Of a stretch of 64,000 nucleotides of DNA, positions 46,104 to 54,791 are shown piece by piece (the first letter of the stretch is position 1; each line of letters opens with the position of its first letter). Position numbers and translations under genes: made by a program. Source of the stretch: Campylobacter sp. (GTDB lineage Bacteria; Campylobacterota; Campylobacteria; Campylobacterales; Campylobacteraceae); NCBI GenBank assembly GCA_017469645.1, contig JAFUFY010000005.1:62001-126000 (forward strand), written 5' to 3'. The notes under the pieces are model-generated. The model did not search any database. It worked only from the letters and a program-made list of their open reading frames with translations, and had not been told where the DNA came from.

Positions 46104-47168
46104 TCAAATTATTACTAAAATTTCCCTAACATCTAAATACAAATCCGAATTTGCGAGAATTTCAACGCGACATTGCGGGATTTTTTCAACCAAAATTATC
46201 GGCGAAAAACCGCCTTTAAAAGCGATTTTTTCTCGCACTTTTTCTTGGCATTTTAGGCTCGGCGGATTTTTTAAAATTTCGTCCATATTTTTATAATTTT
46301 TATTTGATAATTGATTGAAAAAATTTAGTGTTATAAATTTAATCTCATCTCTATCAATAAAGCTTGAATTTTGAGAATACTCAATGCTAAATTTATTATA
46401 ATTTCTCTTAAAATGAGAATTATGCAAAATGTAGCTTTCTATCGCCGCTCCGTCAAATTTAACCACGCCACTAAGCAAGCGATAATTCATAAATTTATCT
46501 CGTACGATTTCAAATTTAACGCCTTTGTTTTTTAGTTTATGCACTTTTTTGTAAAATTTTAATTTTTCTTCAATCGAATTTGGCAAAATTTGCTTATCTA
46601 TTGGGCTTATAAGCTCGTAAATTTGCGAATTTTCACGCTGTTTTGATAACGCATAAAGGCAACCGCAAAAATTTTGATGATAAAGCTTATCTTTTTTTGC
46701 TAAACTAAACTGCTCGTTCGTGCCGCCGTTTTTACGAAAATCAGGAGTGATAAATTCCAAATTCTCATTTTTGCAAATTTTTTCTAGCGAACAGGTAAGC
46801 TGAGAGTGCGATTTTTTCGGACTCATTAAAAGCGTTGTTGTGATTTTTTTCTCGCCTATTTTTTTAGCAAAAACTGCCGTTTTTTGCATACGAAAATCAA
46901 AACAAAACTCGCACCTTTTACCCTTTTCAGGCTCATTTTCTAGCCCTTTTGCGCCATCAAGCCAAGACGCAAAATCATACTCGCCTAAATATAGCTTTAT
47001 ACCAAGTTCTTTGCAACTTTGTTTTACATCTTCATAGCGGAGTAAAAATTCGCTATACGGGTGGATATTTGGATCGTAAAAATAGCCGATTAACGGCTCG
47101 TCCGTAGTTTCGCGCAATTTTCTTAAAAAATAATGACTATCAACACTGCAACAGATATGAACTAGCAA
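46104..47168 (-). CDS. queH: Epoxyqueuosine reductase QueH
   Basis: Iron-sulfur enzyme for the last queuosine step in tRNA in organisms without QueG. 354 residues: N-terminal HICCSVDSHYFL (C6/C7), YFYDPNIHPYSEFLLR, KRCEFCFDFRM (C86, C89), TTTLLMSPKKSHSQL, and FCGCLYALSKQ. These match the DUF208/QueH pattern. The C-terminal ~150 residues are an extension beyond the minimal core, with no motif I recognise. Confidence 0.85.
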   Translation of the reverse strand: MLVHICCSVDSHYFLRKLRETTDEPLIGYFYDPNIHPYSEFLLRYEDVKQSCKELGIKLYLGEYDFASWLDGAKGLENEPEKGKRCEFCFDFRMQKTAVFAKKIGEKKITTTLLMSPKKSHSQLTCSLEKICKNENLEFITPDFRKNGGTNEQFSLAKKDKLYHQNFCGCLYALSKQRENSQIYELISPIDKQILPNSIEEKLKFYKKVHKLKNKGVKFEIVRDKFMNYRLLSGVVKFDGAAIESYILHNSHFKRNYNKFSIEYSQNSSFIDRDEIKFITLNFFNQLSNKNYKNMDEILKNPPSLKCQEKVREKIAFKGGFSPIILVEKIPQCRVEILANSDLYLDVREILVII

Positions 47169-47234
47169 ATTTATCCTTTATAAACAAATTCTAGCTATAA
47201 TTTTACGATTTGAATTTAAAATTTTGGTAAAAAT

Positions 47235-50200
47235 ATGAATTTTTTTAAAAAACATTGGAAAAAATTTCTTTTCGGCGTTACCTGTTTTTTCGCATTTTAC
47301 GCCATTGTAGGCTTTTTTGGGGTGCCGTATTTTTTAAAAAATACACTGCCAAATTTGCTTAGCGATAAAGCAAATTTAAGTATAAAAGAAGCCAAATTTA
47401 ACCCTTTTTCTTTTAAACTTGATTTGCGTAATTTAGAACTAACCACGAATAAACCGCTTTTTAGCGTAGGTGAAGCAAATTTGGAATTAAACCCAAAGTC
47501 GCTTTTCAAAAAAGATATTTTTATCAAAAATCTAACGCTAAATTCGCCAAATACGCAAATTTACAGAGATAAAAACGGCAAATTTAACTTTGATAGTTTT
47601 CTTAGCGATGAAGCAAATAGCGATAAAAATTCAACTAGTTTTTTTAATCTCGTTTTGGAAAATTTCAAAATCCAAAACGGAAGCGCACTTTATAGCGATG
47701 AAAGCTTTGCAAAGCCGTTTTTAGCGAAATTAGAAAATTTAAATTATGAGATAAAAAATCTAAATTTAGGTAAAAATTCAATCGGATCGCATGATTTAAA
47801 TTCAAACTCGCAAATCGCAAAAAATATCAAACACGGCGCAAATATCAGCCTAAATCCGCTTGAAATAACAGGGAATTTAGAAATTTCTGAGCTAAATTTA
47901 AGCCACATTTGGCAAAGTTTTGTTGATTTGAGAGATTTAAATTTAACAAAATCCTTTTTAAGTGCCAAAATTCCATACAAGCTAAATTTGGATAACGGCG
48001 TAAATTTGAGTGTAAAAAATGCAAATTTAAATCTTGCAGATAACGAATTTAGCGAATTTGGCGACATTATAAGTTTTAGCGAAATAACGGCTAAAAATCT
48101 AAATTTAGATTTGGATTTTAACGATAATTTGGATTTGGATTTAAATATAGATCAAATTTCGTTGCCAAATTTTGCTTACACAAATCCTGATTTTAAAGTA
48201 AGCTCTCAAAATAACGAACTCGAAAAAACACTTTTAAATTTAAAAATTGAGAATAATTCTACAAATTTAAGTGTCAAAAATGAAAATGTAAATCATAAAA
48301 ATATTGAATTTAATTTCCAAAACCACGACTTTGTGCGAAGCGAAAATTTGGCTCTAAACGGCGTAAATTTTGTCTTAAACGATCAAAATTTTAGTGCCGC
48401 AATCAATACGGCAAATCTCGGTAAAACAGGCGTTTTCTCAGGGCAAGATAATTTTGGCGGATTTGAAAGCTCGGCGGCTAAAAATCTTAGTTTTGATATA
48501 AATAAACTTTTTTTAAAAATTCAAAATTCGCTTGTGAATTCGCCAAAATTTATTTCTAGTATCGATGAAAACGGAGTAAAAAGCATAAATTCTCTTGCGA
48601 TTTTAAAATTCGCAAGAGAATTTAACTCTACTAAAAAAACGGCAGATTTAGATAAAAATTCATCAAAACCAAAAACGAAATTTGATTTTCTTATTCAAAA
48701 CGCAGAAGTAAAAAACGGCTATGTAAAAATCACCGAAAGCTTTGTCGCGCCGAATTTTACGCATGAAATTTCTAATATAAACTCGGTTGCAAAAAATATA
48801 AATCTTAATTCGCCTTTTTCGGTGCAAAGCTCGATAAATTCTAAGCAAATTTCTTTAAATTCCAACGCAAAAATAAACATAATGCCTTTAATTTTAAGCA
48901 TAAATTTTAATTCAAATTTGCCAAATTTAGAGTATTTTAACCCTTATGTAGGCGAATTTTTAAATGCAAAAATCACTAGCGGAGCAAACAAATTTGACGG
49001 CAATTTTACGCTACAAAGCGGTTTTAGCCTAAATGGCACAAGCGAAGTATCAAATTTGGCAATGAGTTTTGCAAATGGCGATAAATTCGCTAGTTTTGAT
49101 AATCTAAAAGTCGGCAAAATCGCACTTACTCAAAATTCGCTAAATTTAGAAAATATAAATTTAAACTCTCCGTTTTCAAAAATCGTAGTATCAAAAAATA
49201 AAAAGCTAAATTTAGCAAATTTGGTAAAAACTTCGTCAAAACCAAAACAACCGCAAAATTCAGGCTCAAAAGGCGATTTTGACATTTTAATTAAAAATAT
49301 AAATATCAAAGACGGCAGGGTTAATTTCGTCGATCAAAGCCTAGATATTCCGTTTGATTTTTTGATTTCTAAAATCAATACAAGTGTCGATGAAATCAAC
49401 CAAAAACGCCCTGCAAAGCTCAAATTTAACGGCAATGTCGGCAAAGGCGGTATCGCTCAAATCGATTTGAGTTTATACCCGTTTGCATACGAAAAACAAA
49501 CCAATCTTTCACTCATTACAAAAGGCGTTAGTCTAAGCGAAACCACGCCGTATAGTGCCAAATTCATCGGTCGCAAAATAGACGGCGGCAAGGCAAATTT
49601 AAAGCTAAATTATGAAATAAAAAATTCAAAGCTAAACGCTACAAATGAAGTAAATTTGGATAATTTCACGCTTGGAGAAGCAGTGGAGAGCAAAGATGCC
49701 ATAAATTTACCGCTTGATTTAGCGATTTCTGTGCTAAAAGATTCAAAAGATCAAATCAATGTGAATTTGCCTGTTAGCGGGGATTTAAAAGATCCAAAAT
49801 TTAGTTTTGGCGGAGTTATCGGCGGAACGATTTTAAAACTTTTCTCAGACATCGCCCTAAGCCCGTTTAAACTTATCGGAAATGTTTTAAATATCGATAC
49901 AAAGGGGCTTGATACTATCGATTTTAACGCAGGTGAAGCTGAAATTTTAGCTAGTGAAAATGAAAAAATAGCAAATTTAGCCAAAATAGCCAAAGAAAAA
50001 GGGGATATTAAACTCATTTTAACGCCGACTTACAGCGAAAAGGCAGACGCTTTTGTATTTAAAAAGCAAATTTTTGATAGGGAAATATCAAATTTAATGA
50101 GCGAAAAAGATTTAAATTATGATAATGCGGTTGCAAATTTTGGTGCAAAACTGCGTGTGCAAAAGAGCGAAAACTACGAAAATGAAGTTATAAAAGCCGT

Positions 50201-50372
50201 TAAATTTGATACTTCGCGTTTAGAAAAATTAGCACTTAAAAGAGTAGAAAATTTAAAATCAAATTTGCTAAATTTAGGTGTCCCGCAAAATCAAATCATA
50301 ATCGAAAAAGCCCAAAACAGCGAACCAAAACAAGATATTTTCGTCCCTTTAAAACTTGGATTAAAAAATTAA
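47235..50372 (+). CDS. DUF748/AsmA-like envelope protein
   Basis: 1045 residues. One N-terminal membrane helix (about 10-32), then a very long periplasmic repeat-rich region (Asn/Leu/Asp/Lys-rich beta strands). The end includes the DUF748 hallmark segments (FDILIKNINIKDGRVNFVDQSL..., KPAKLKFNGN-like strands, and INLPLDLAISVLKDSKDQINVNLPVSGDLKDPKFSFG). The C-terminal ~130 residues (TPTYSEKADAFVFKKQIF...) follow the same family. Related AsmA/YhdP/TamB proteins act as lipid-transfer bridges; that role is inference here. It is divergent from queH. Confidence 0.8.
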   Translation: MNFFKKHWKKFLFGVTCFFAFYAIVGFFGVPYFLKNTLPNLLSDKANLSIKEAKFNPFSFKLDLRNLELTTNKPLFSVGEANLELNPKSLFKKDIFIKNLTLNSPNTQIYRDKNGKFNFDSFLSDEANSDKNSTSFFNLVLENFKIQNGSALYSDESFAKPFLAKLENLNYEIKNLNLGKNSIGSHDLNSNSQIAKNIKHGANISLNPLEITGNLEISELNLSHIWQSFVDLRDLNLTKSFLSAKIPYKLNLDNGVNLSVKNANLNLADNEFSEFGDIISFSEITAKNLNLDLDFNDNLDLDLNIDQISLPNFAYTNPDFKVSSQNNELEKTLLNLKIENNSTNLSVKNENVNHKNIEFNFQNHDFVRSENLALNGVNFVLNDQNFSAAINTANLGKTGVFSGQDNFGGFESSAAKNLSFDINKLFLKIQNSLVNSPKFISSIDENGVKSINSLAILKFAREFNSTKKTADLDKNSSKPKTKFDFLIQNAEVKNGYVKITESFVAPNFTHEISNINSVAKNINLNSPFSVQSSINSKQISLNSNAKINIMPLILSINFNSNLPNLEYFNPYVGEFLNAKITSGANKFDGNFTLQSGFSLNGTSEVSNLAMSFANGDKFASFDNLKVGKIALTQNSLNLENINLNSPFSKIVVSKNKKLNLANLVKTSSKPKQPQNSGSKGDFDILIKNINIKDGRVNFVDQSLDIPFDFLISKINTSVDEINQKRPAKLKFNGNVGKGGIAQIDLSLYPFAYEKQTNLSLITKGVSLSETTPYSAKFIGRKIDGGKANLKLNYEIKNSKLNATNEVNLDNFTLGEAVESKDAINLPLDLAISVLKDSKDQINVNLPVSGDLKDPKFSFGGVIGGTILKLFSDIALSPFKLIGNVLNIDTKGLDTIDFNAGEAEILASENEKIANLAKIAKEKGDIKLILTPTYSEKADAFVFKKQIFDREISNLMSEKDLNYDNAVANFGAKLRVQKSENYENEVIKAVKFDTSRLEKLALKRVENLKSNLLNLGVPQNQIIIEKAQNSEPKQDIFVPLKLGLKN

Positions 50373-50395
50373 TAAACCTATTATTTAAATTTTGA

Positions 50396-50401
50396 TATAC
50401 T
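50396..50401 (+). promoter_or_regulatory. -10 box upstream of dapB-purF
   Basis: TATACT preceded by TTATTTAAATTTTGA, 43 bases before the dapB ATG. This suggests dapB-purF has its own promoter after the DUF748 gene. Confidence 0.45.
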
Positions 50402-50444
50402 CTTTGTTTTCATAAAATCGGCATTTGCCACAAAAGGAAAGCTT

Positions 50445-51206
50445 ATGATAAATATCGGAATTCACGGCGGAAGCGGTAAAATGGGGACTATGATCTATGA
50501 GTGCCTAAAAGGTAGCAAAGATGCAAAAGTAAGTGCTATTTGGACTTTTGAAGAGCTTAGTTATACGCCTAGTTGCGTTGTTACCGAAGATTTTGATGAA
50601 TTTTTTAACAATTGTGATGTCGTGATTGATTTTACCATAAGACAAGGGGCGTTAAATTTACTAAATTACGCAAAAAACCACCCAAAACCGATTTGTATGG
50701 GAACGACCGGTTTAGGTGAAGACGGCATGGCACTTTTAAAAGAATGTAGCGAAAAAATGCCGATACTTTATGCCACAAATATGAGCCTTGGGGTTGCTGT
50801 TTTAAATAAACTTGTAAGCCTAGCTTCACAGGCTTTGCGTGAATTTGATTGTGAGATTGTAGAAATGCACCACAAACATAAAAAAGACGCTCCAAGCGGC
50901 ACGGCTTTAACACTAGCTGAGAGTGCCGCAAAAGCAAGAAATTTGGATTTAAAAAATGTCAGAGTAAGTGGCAGAGACGGGCTAATCGGAGAGCGAAGCA
51001 AAGATGAAATCGCAGTTATGGCACTTCGCGGCGGCGATATAGTCGGTCGCCACACGGTGGGTTTTTATAATGACGGAGAATATATCGAGCTAAATCACAC
51101 TGCTACAAGTCGAGCGACTTTCGCAAAAGGTGCGATAAAAGCAGGAATTTGGGTAAGCAAACAAAAAAACGGCTTATATGATATAAATGATTGTTTAGGA
51201 ATTTAA
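50445..51206 (+). CDS. dapB: 4-hydroxy-tetrahydrodipicolinate reductase
   Basis: NAD(P)H-dependent step of diaminopimelate/lysine synthesis; lysA, the last step, is also in this window. 253 residues: Rossmann [52 protein letters not shown], the catalytic [15 protein letters not shown], and [26 protein letters not shown] lies before the ATG. The stop is one base before purF. Confidence 0.96.
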   Translation: MINIGIHGGSGKMGTMIYECLKGSKDAKVSAIWTFEELSYTPSCVVTEDFDEFFNNCDVVIDFTIRQGALNLLNYAKNHPKPICMGTTGLGEDGMALLKECSEKMPILYATNMSLGVAVLNKLVSLASQALREFDCEIVEMHHKHKKDAPSGTALTLAESAAKARNLDLKNVRVSGRDGLIGERSKDEIAVMALRGGDIVGRHTVGFYNDGEYIELNHTATSRATFAKGAIKAGIWVSKQKNGLYDINDCLGI

Positions 51207-51207
51207 A

Positions 51208-52554
51208 ATGTGTGCGATTGTAGGAGTTATAAATTCAGAAAACGCAGCTAAAAAGGCGTATTACGGGCTATTTTCTATGCAGCACCGCGGACAAGAATCA
51301 AGCGGAATAAGTGCTAGTTTTAACCACCATATAAAAACTATAAAATCACAAGGCTTAGTAACCGAGATTTTCGGAGAAGCTGAGTTTGAGCTTTTAAAAG
51401 GAAATATCGCAATCGGACACAATCGCTACTCAACAGCAGGAAGCGATAGCCTAAAAGATGCGCAACCCGTTGCTGCAAACTACGCTCTTGGCGAGATTTC
51501 AATCGTGCATAATGGAAATTTGGTAAATAAAAACGAAGTTAGAACAAAGCTCATCGAAGAAGGTGCGATTTTTCAAAGTGGCATGGATACTGAAAACATT
51601 TTGCACCTAATCGCAAGAAGCAAAGAAACGCATTTGCAAGATCGCATTATAGAAGCTGTGAAAAAATGCGTGGGAAGCTATTGTTTGCTTATTTTAAGTA
51701 GAAGCAAAATGTTTGCCGTGCGTGATAGATTTGGCGTTCGCCCACTTAGTATCGGACGGCTTAAAGACGGCGGATACATCGTAGCTAGTGAAACTTGTGC
51801 TTTTGATTTGGTAGGGGCCCAGTTTGTGCGAGATGTGTGTCCCGGTGAAATGGTGGTTTTTGAAGAAGGAAAAAGCGAATTTAAAAGCGTCCAGCTTTTT
51901 GAAAATATCGATCCACGAATTTGTGCTTTTGAATATATCTATTTTGCGCGACCTGATAGCATGGTTGATGGTAAAAATGTCTATAATATTCGTAAAAAAC
52001 TAGGCGAAATTTTGGCTAAAAAATGCGCTGATATTAAGGCTGATTTGGTTATCCCTGTGCCTGATAGTGGCGTTCCTGCCGCACTTGGCTTTGCAAATGA
52101 AAGCAAAATTCCTTTTGAAATGGCGATTGTGCGAAACCACTATGTAGGACGAACTTTCATCGAGCCCACACAAGAAATGCGAAATTTAAAGGTAAAACTC
52201 AAACTAAATCCTATGAGCGAAGTTCTAAAAGATAAAAGAATTGTCGTGGTTGATGATAGTATCGTGCGTGGAACGACAAGCAAAAAAATCGTAGAACTTT
52301 TGCGAAATGCAGGAGCAAAAGAAATTCACATGTGCGTAGCAAGTCCTGAAATAAAGCACCCTTGTCGCTACGGAATCGATACGCCAAGTTACGCTGAACT
52401 AATTAGCGCAAATATGAGTATAGAAGAAATTCGCAAATTTATAGGAGCCGATAGCTTGACATTTTTAAGTATAGATGAGCTAATCGCAGGTCTAGGAAAT
52501 GAGCGAAAATATTCGCTTGATAGCTTTGACGGGGATTATTTTATAAAAGAATAA
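51208..52554 (+). CDS. purF: Amidophosphoribosyltransferase
   Basis: First committed purine step: PRPP plus glutamine to phosphoribosylamine. 448 residues. The N-terminal nucleophile Cys2 (MCAIVGVI) begins directly without propeptide. GHNRYSTAG, SIVHNGNLVNK and FQSGMDTENILHLI belong to the glutaminase domain. The C-terminal phosphoribosyltransferase domain has VIPVPDSGVPAALGFA and the PRPP loop VVVDDSIVRGTTSK. Four ligand-type cysteines are not obvious, so an Fe-S cluster is not claimed. Confidence 0.96.
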   Translation: MCAIVGVINSENAAKKAYYGLFSMQHRGQESSGISASFNHHIKTIKSQGLVTEIFGEAEFELLKGNIAIGHNRYSTAGSDSLKDAQPVAANYALGEISIVHNGNLVNKNEVRTKLIEEGAIFQSGMDTENILHLIARSKETHLQDRIIEAVKKCVGSYCLLILSRSKMFAVRDRFGVRPLSIGRLKDGGYIVASETCAFDLVGAQFVRDVCPGEMVVFEEGKSEFKSVQLFENIDPRICAFEYIYFARPDSMVDGKNVYNIRKKLGEILAKKCADIKADLVIPVPDSGVPAALGFANESKIPFEMAIVRNHYVGRTFIEPTQEMRNLKVKLKLNPMSEVLKDKRIVVVDDSIVRGTTSKKIVELLRNAGAKEIHMCVASPEIKHPCRYGIDTPSYAELISANMSIEEIRKFIGADSLTFLSIDELIAGLGNERKYSLDSFDGDYFIKE

Positions 52555-52590
52555 AAATATAAATTTGTTTTACAAATCTTTGTTTAAATC

Positions 52591-52762
52591 AAATTCGAAA
52601 AGCTTGTAAAAGCTTTTCGAATTTGCCACTTCTAGCGTGCAGGGGTTGGGGGTTGTTAAGGGGGAAGGGCGCTTCGCAAAATGAGCGTAGCGACGGCGTA
52701 AGCCGACATTTCTTGCAAGTGCAAAGCACGAAGCAGAGCAAGTCGGCCCCCTTCCCCCTTAA
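52591..52762 (+). repeat. Dispersed hairpin/G-rich element, copy B (expanded loop)
   Basis: Hairpin 1: AAATTCGAAAAGCTT (52591-52605), GTAA, AAGCTTTTCGAATTT (52610-52624). Then the conserved block CCACTTCTAGCGTGCAGGGG, TTGGGGG and TTG, and hairpin 2 with TTAAGGGGGAAGGG (52657-52669) paired to CCCTTCCCCCTTAA (ending 52762). The loop carries about 60 extra bases with nested short stems (CGGC GTAA GCCG; GCCGAC with GTCGGC). It lies 36 bases after the purF stop, in the purF direction, between purF and the convergent bcp. Hairpin 1 alone could stop transcription, though no T run follows. Confidence 0.85.
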
Positions 52763-52834
52763 AATAAAATTCAGTTGGATTAAATTTTTAAAATTAGATA
52801 TATACAAATTTTAGTTGAATTTCGATTTTCAAAT

Positions 52835-53383
52835 TTACTTCACCAAATCCGCCAAAACCTTTGCGGCGTGGTCTTTTGCTTTGACGCTTTTATAGACTTT
52901 GGCGATTTTACCTTTTTCATCTATGACAAAGGTCGTTCGCACTATGCCAAGATACTCCCTGCCGTAGTTTTTACGAACCTGATACACCCCATAAGCCTTG
53001 CTAACTTCTTTGTTTTCATCGCTTAGCAAAATATGCTTTAAGCTCTGTTTTGCTATGAAATTTGTATGAGATTTCACGCTATCAGGCGAAATACCGATAA
53101 TAACGCTATCATTGGCGATAAAATCATCATAAAGCGCGCTAAATTCACACGCTTCTGTGGTGCAACCGGGCGTGTTATCCTTTGGATAAAAATACAAAAC
53201 AACCTTTTTACCGATTAAATCTTTCAAATTTACACTCACGCCGTCGCTGTTTTGCAAACTAAACTCAGGCGCCTTATCGCCGATAGTTAAAACTACTTTT
53301 CGCTCTAAATCTTCCTTGCTGAATTCGCTTTCGCAAATTTCGCTTTTTCTTTCGCCGTCTGCTTTTTTTCTACAACAAGCCAT
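52835..53383 (-). CDS. bcp: Thioredoxin-dependent thiol peroxidase (Bcp/PrxQ)
   Basis: Reduces peroxides with a peroxidatic cysteine. 182 residues; the conserved part starts at about residue 32 (LTIGDKAPEFSL). Peroxidatic C74 and resolving C79 are in DNTPGCTTEACEF. The first ~30 residues (MACCRKKADGERKSEICESEF) form an extra Cys-containing tail not typical of Bcp. The AAGGA site at the proper distance supports this start. Extra cysteines might bind metal or form disulfides; that is speculation. Confidence 0.9.
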   Translation of the reverse strand: MACCRKKADGERKSEICESEFSKEDLERKVVLTIGDKAPEFSLQNSDGVSVNLKDLIGKKVVLYFYPKDNTPGCTTEACEFSALYDDFIANDSVIIGISPDSVKSHTNFIAKQSLKHILLSDENKEVSKAYGVYQVRKNYGREYLGIVRTTFVIDEKGKIAKVYKSVKAKDHAAKVLADLVK

Positions 53384-53433
53384 TAATTTATCCTTTATTT
53401 TAAATTGAAATCAGCCTAGCTTTTTCGTTATGC

Positions 53434-53493
53434 GAACTTTGGACAGACGAAATTTGGTCTAGTCCTTCGTTTGCCTGACGAAAAATCGTCGGC
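53434..53493. other. Two-hairpin structured spacer between bcp and the tautomerase gene
   Basis: Hairpin 1: CGAA (53434-53437), GGACAGAC (53441-53448) with GTCT-A-GTCC (53457-53465) and TTCG (53466-53469). Hairpin 2: GCC-T-GACGA (53473-53481) with TCGTCGGC (53486-53493). It is more GC-rich than its surroundings. It could be a terminator for the tautomerase gene or a leader of bcp; no T run is adjacent. Confidence 0.45.
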
Positions 53494-53531
53494 ATTTGGT
53501 ATTTAAATTTACATTGAACTGTTTTGTAAAT

Positions 53532-53723
53532 TTACTTATCTTTTTTTTGGAGTGCATCTCCGATATAGAAATTTTCTTTTTCGTCATACTCGAAATTTAT
53601 AACTATTCTTGCAGGATTTTTTCCTAAATTTCGCACAAAAACTTCTGCGATTTCGGCTGCGACTTTGTCTTGAACTTCTTTTGACGGTGCAGGTTTAGCC
53701 AATCTTACTTTAATTAACGGCAT
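53532..53723 (-). CDS. 4-oxalocrotonate tautomerase family protein
   Basis: A 63-residue protein of the small tautomerase family. The start is MPLIKVRLAKPAPS, so the catalytic N-terminal proline would be exposed after Met removal. VRNLGKNPARIVINFEYDEKENFYIGD is the family end. Physiological substrate unknown. It sits between bcp and ilvE as in C. jejuni. Confidence 0.85.
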   Translation of the reverse strand: MPLIKVRLAKPAPSKEVQDKVAAEIAEVFVRNLGKNPARIVINFEYDEKENFYIGDALQKKDK

Positions 53724-53852
53724 TTTTTATCCTTTTTAAAAAAATTTGGCAAATTATACCAAATTTAAAGACCAAATTTACAAGATAACCAAAAATTTAT
53801 AAATTTTTAGATAAAATCTTACGCAAATTTTTTATTATGAAAGGCAAAAAAA

Positions 53853-54782
53853 ATGGCATCAGCTATGAACGAAGCTAAATTTATTTGGATGGACGGAAAA
53901 TTGGTCGCTTGGAAAGACGCCACCGTGCATGTTTTAACTCACTCTTTGCATTATGGAAACGCGGTTTTTGAAGGCGTTAGAGCGTATCAAACTAAAAAAG
54001 GTCCTGCGATTTTTAGACTTAAAGAACACACAAAAAGACTTTTTGCTTCTGCAAAATCTTGCTTAATCGATATTCCTTTTACAGCCGAAGAACTTGAAAA
54101 AGCCCATATCGAAGTTATTAAAGCAAACGATTTTAAAGAAACTATTTATATTCGCCCGTTAGCGTTTTTAGGATACGGCAAAATGGGCGTTGCGGTTAAA
54201 GGCTGCCCTGTAAATGTCATCGTAGCAGCGTGGGAATGGGGTGCGTATATGGGCGAAGAAGCACTTCGCAAAGGCACAAAGGTAAAAATCAGCTCATGGA
54301 TGAAACCTGCACCGTTTTCGATGATGGCAAAAGCAAAAGCAAGTGCAAACTATTTCAACTCACAAATGGCAAATTTTGAAGCCACAGAGGCAGGTTATGA
54401 TGAAGCGTTGCTTTTAGATCCGCAAGGATTTGTAGCAGAAGGTCCTGGAGAGTGCTTTTTTATCGTTAAAGACGGCGTTATTATAACTCCGCCAAATGAT
54501 ACAAGCCTAGAAAGCATCACACAAGCAACCGTGATTGAAATTGCCGAAGATTTGGGTTTTAAAGTTGAGCGAAGACGCATTACAAGAGACGAGTGTTACA
54601 ACGCAGACGAAGCATTTTTTACAGGCACGGCAGCCGAAGTTACCCCAATTAGCAACATTGACGGTAGAATCATAGGCAAAGGCGAAATGGGCGAAATCAC
54701 AAGCAAGTTGCAAAAAGCGTATTTTGCCGTAGTTATGGGCGAAAACCCTAAATTTGAAAAATATCTAACTTATGTAAATTAA
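53853..54782 (+). CDS. ilvE: Branched-chain amino acid aminotransferase
   Basis: Last step for valine, leucine and isoleucine; fold-type IV PLP enzyme. 309 residues: FIWMDGKLVAWKDATVHVLTHSLHYGNAVFEGVRAY, YIRPLAFLGYG, the PLP lysine in MAKAKASANYFNSQMA (about 165), and DPQGFVAEGPGECFFIVKDG and FFTGTAAEVTPI. A GAAAGGC element precedes the ATG. It is followed after 9 bases by the SPFH gene. Confidence 0.95.
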   Translation: MASAMNEAKFIWMDGKLVAWKDATVHVLTHSLHYGNAVFEGVRAYQTKKGPAIFRLKEHTKRLFASAKSCLIDIPFTAEELEKAHIEVIKANDFKETIYIRPLAFLGYGKMGVAVKGCPVNVIVAAWEWGAYMGEEALRKGTKVKISSWMKPAPFSMMAKAKASANYFNSQMANFEATEAGYDEALLLDPQGFVAEGPGECFFIVKDGVIITPPNDTSLESITQATVIEIAEDLGFKVERRRITRDECYNADEAFFTGTAAEVTPISNIDGRIIGKGEMGEITSKLQKAYFAVVMGENPKFEKYLTYVN

Positions 54783-54791
54783 GGAGCGTTA

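Noticed and set aside
48050-48300. Apparent short tandem repeats of AAATTTAGAT type inside the DUF748 gene
   Set aside because: They reflect Asn/Leu/Asp-rich beta-strand codons in AT-rich DNA, with no constant unit length.
50632-51055. Minus-strand frames of 95 and 101 codons within dapB
   Set aside because: Antisense to dapB with all catalytic motifs intact; no independent evidence.
52589-52814. Two overlapping open frames (63 and 72 codons) on opposite strands across repeat copy B
   Set aside because: They coincide with the hairpins and the G/C-rich arms, have no ribosome site and resemble no protein; they are by-products of the repeat.
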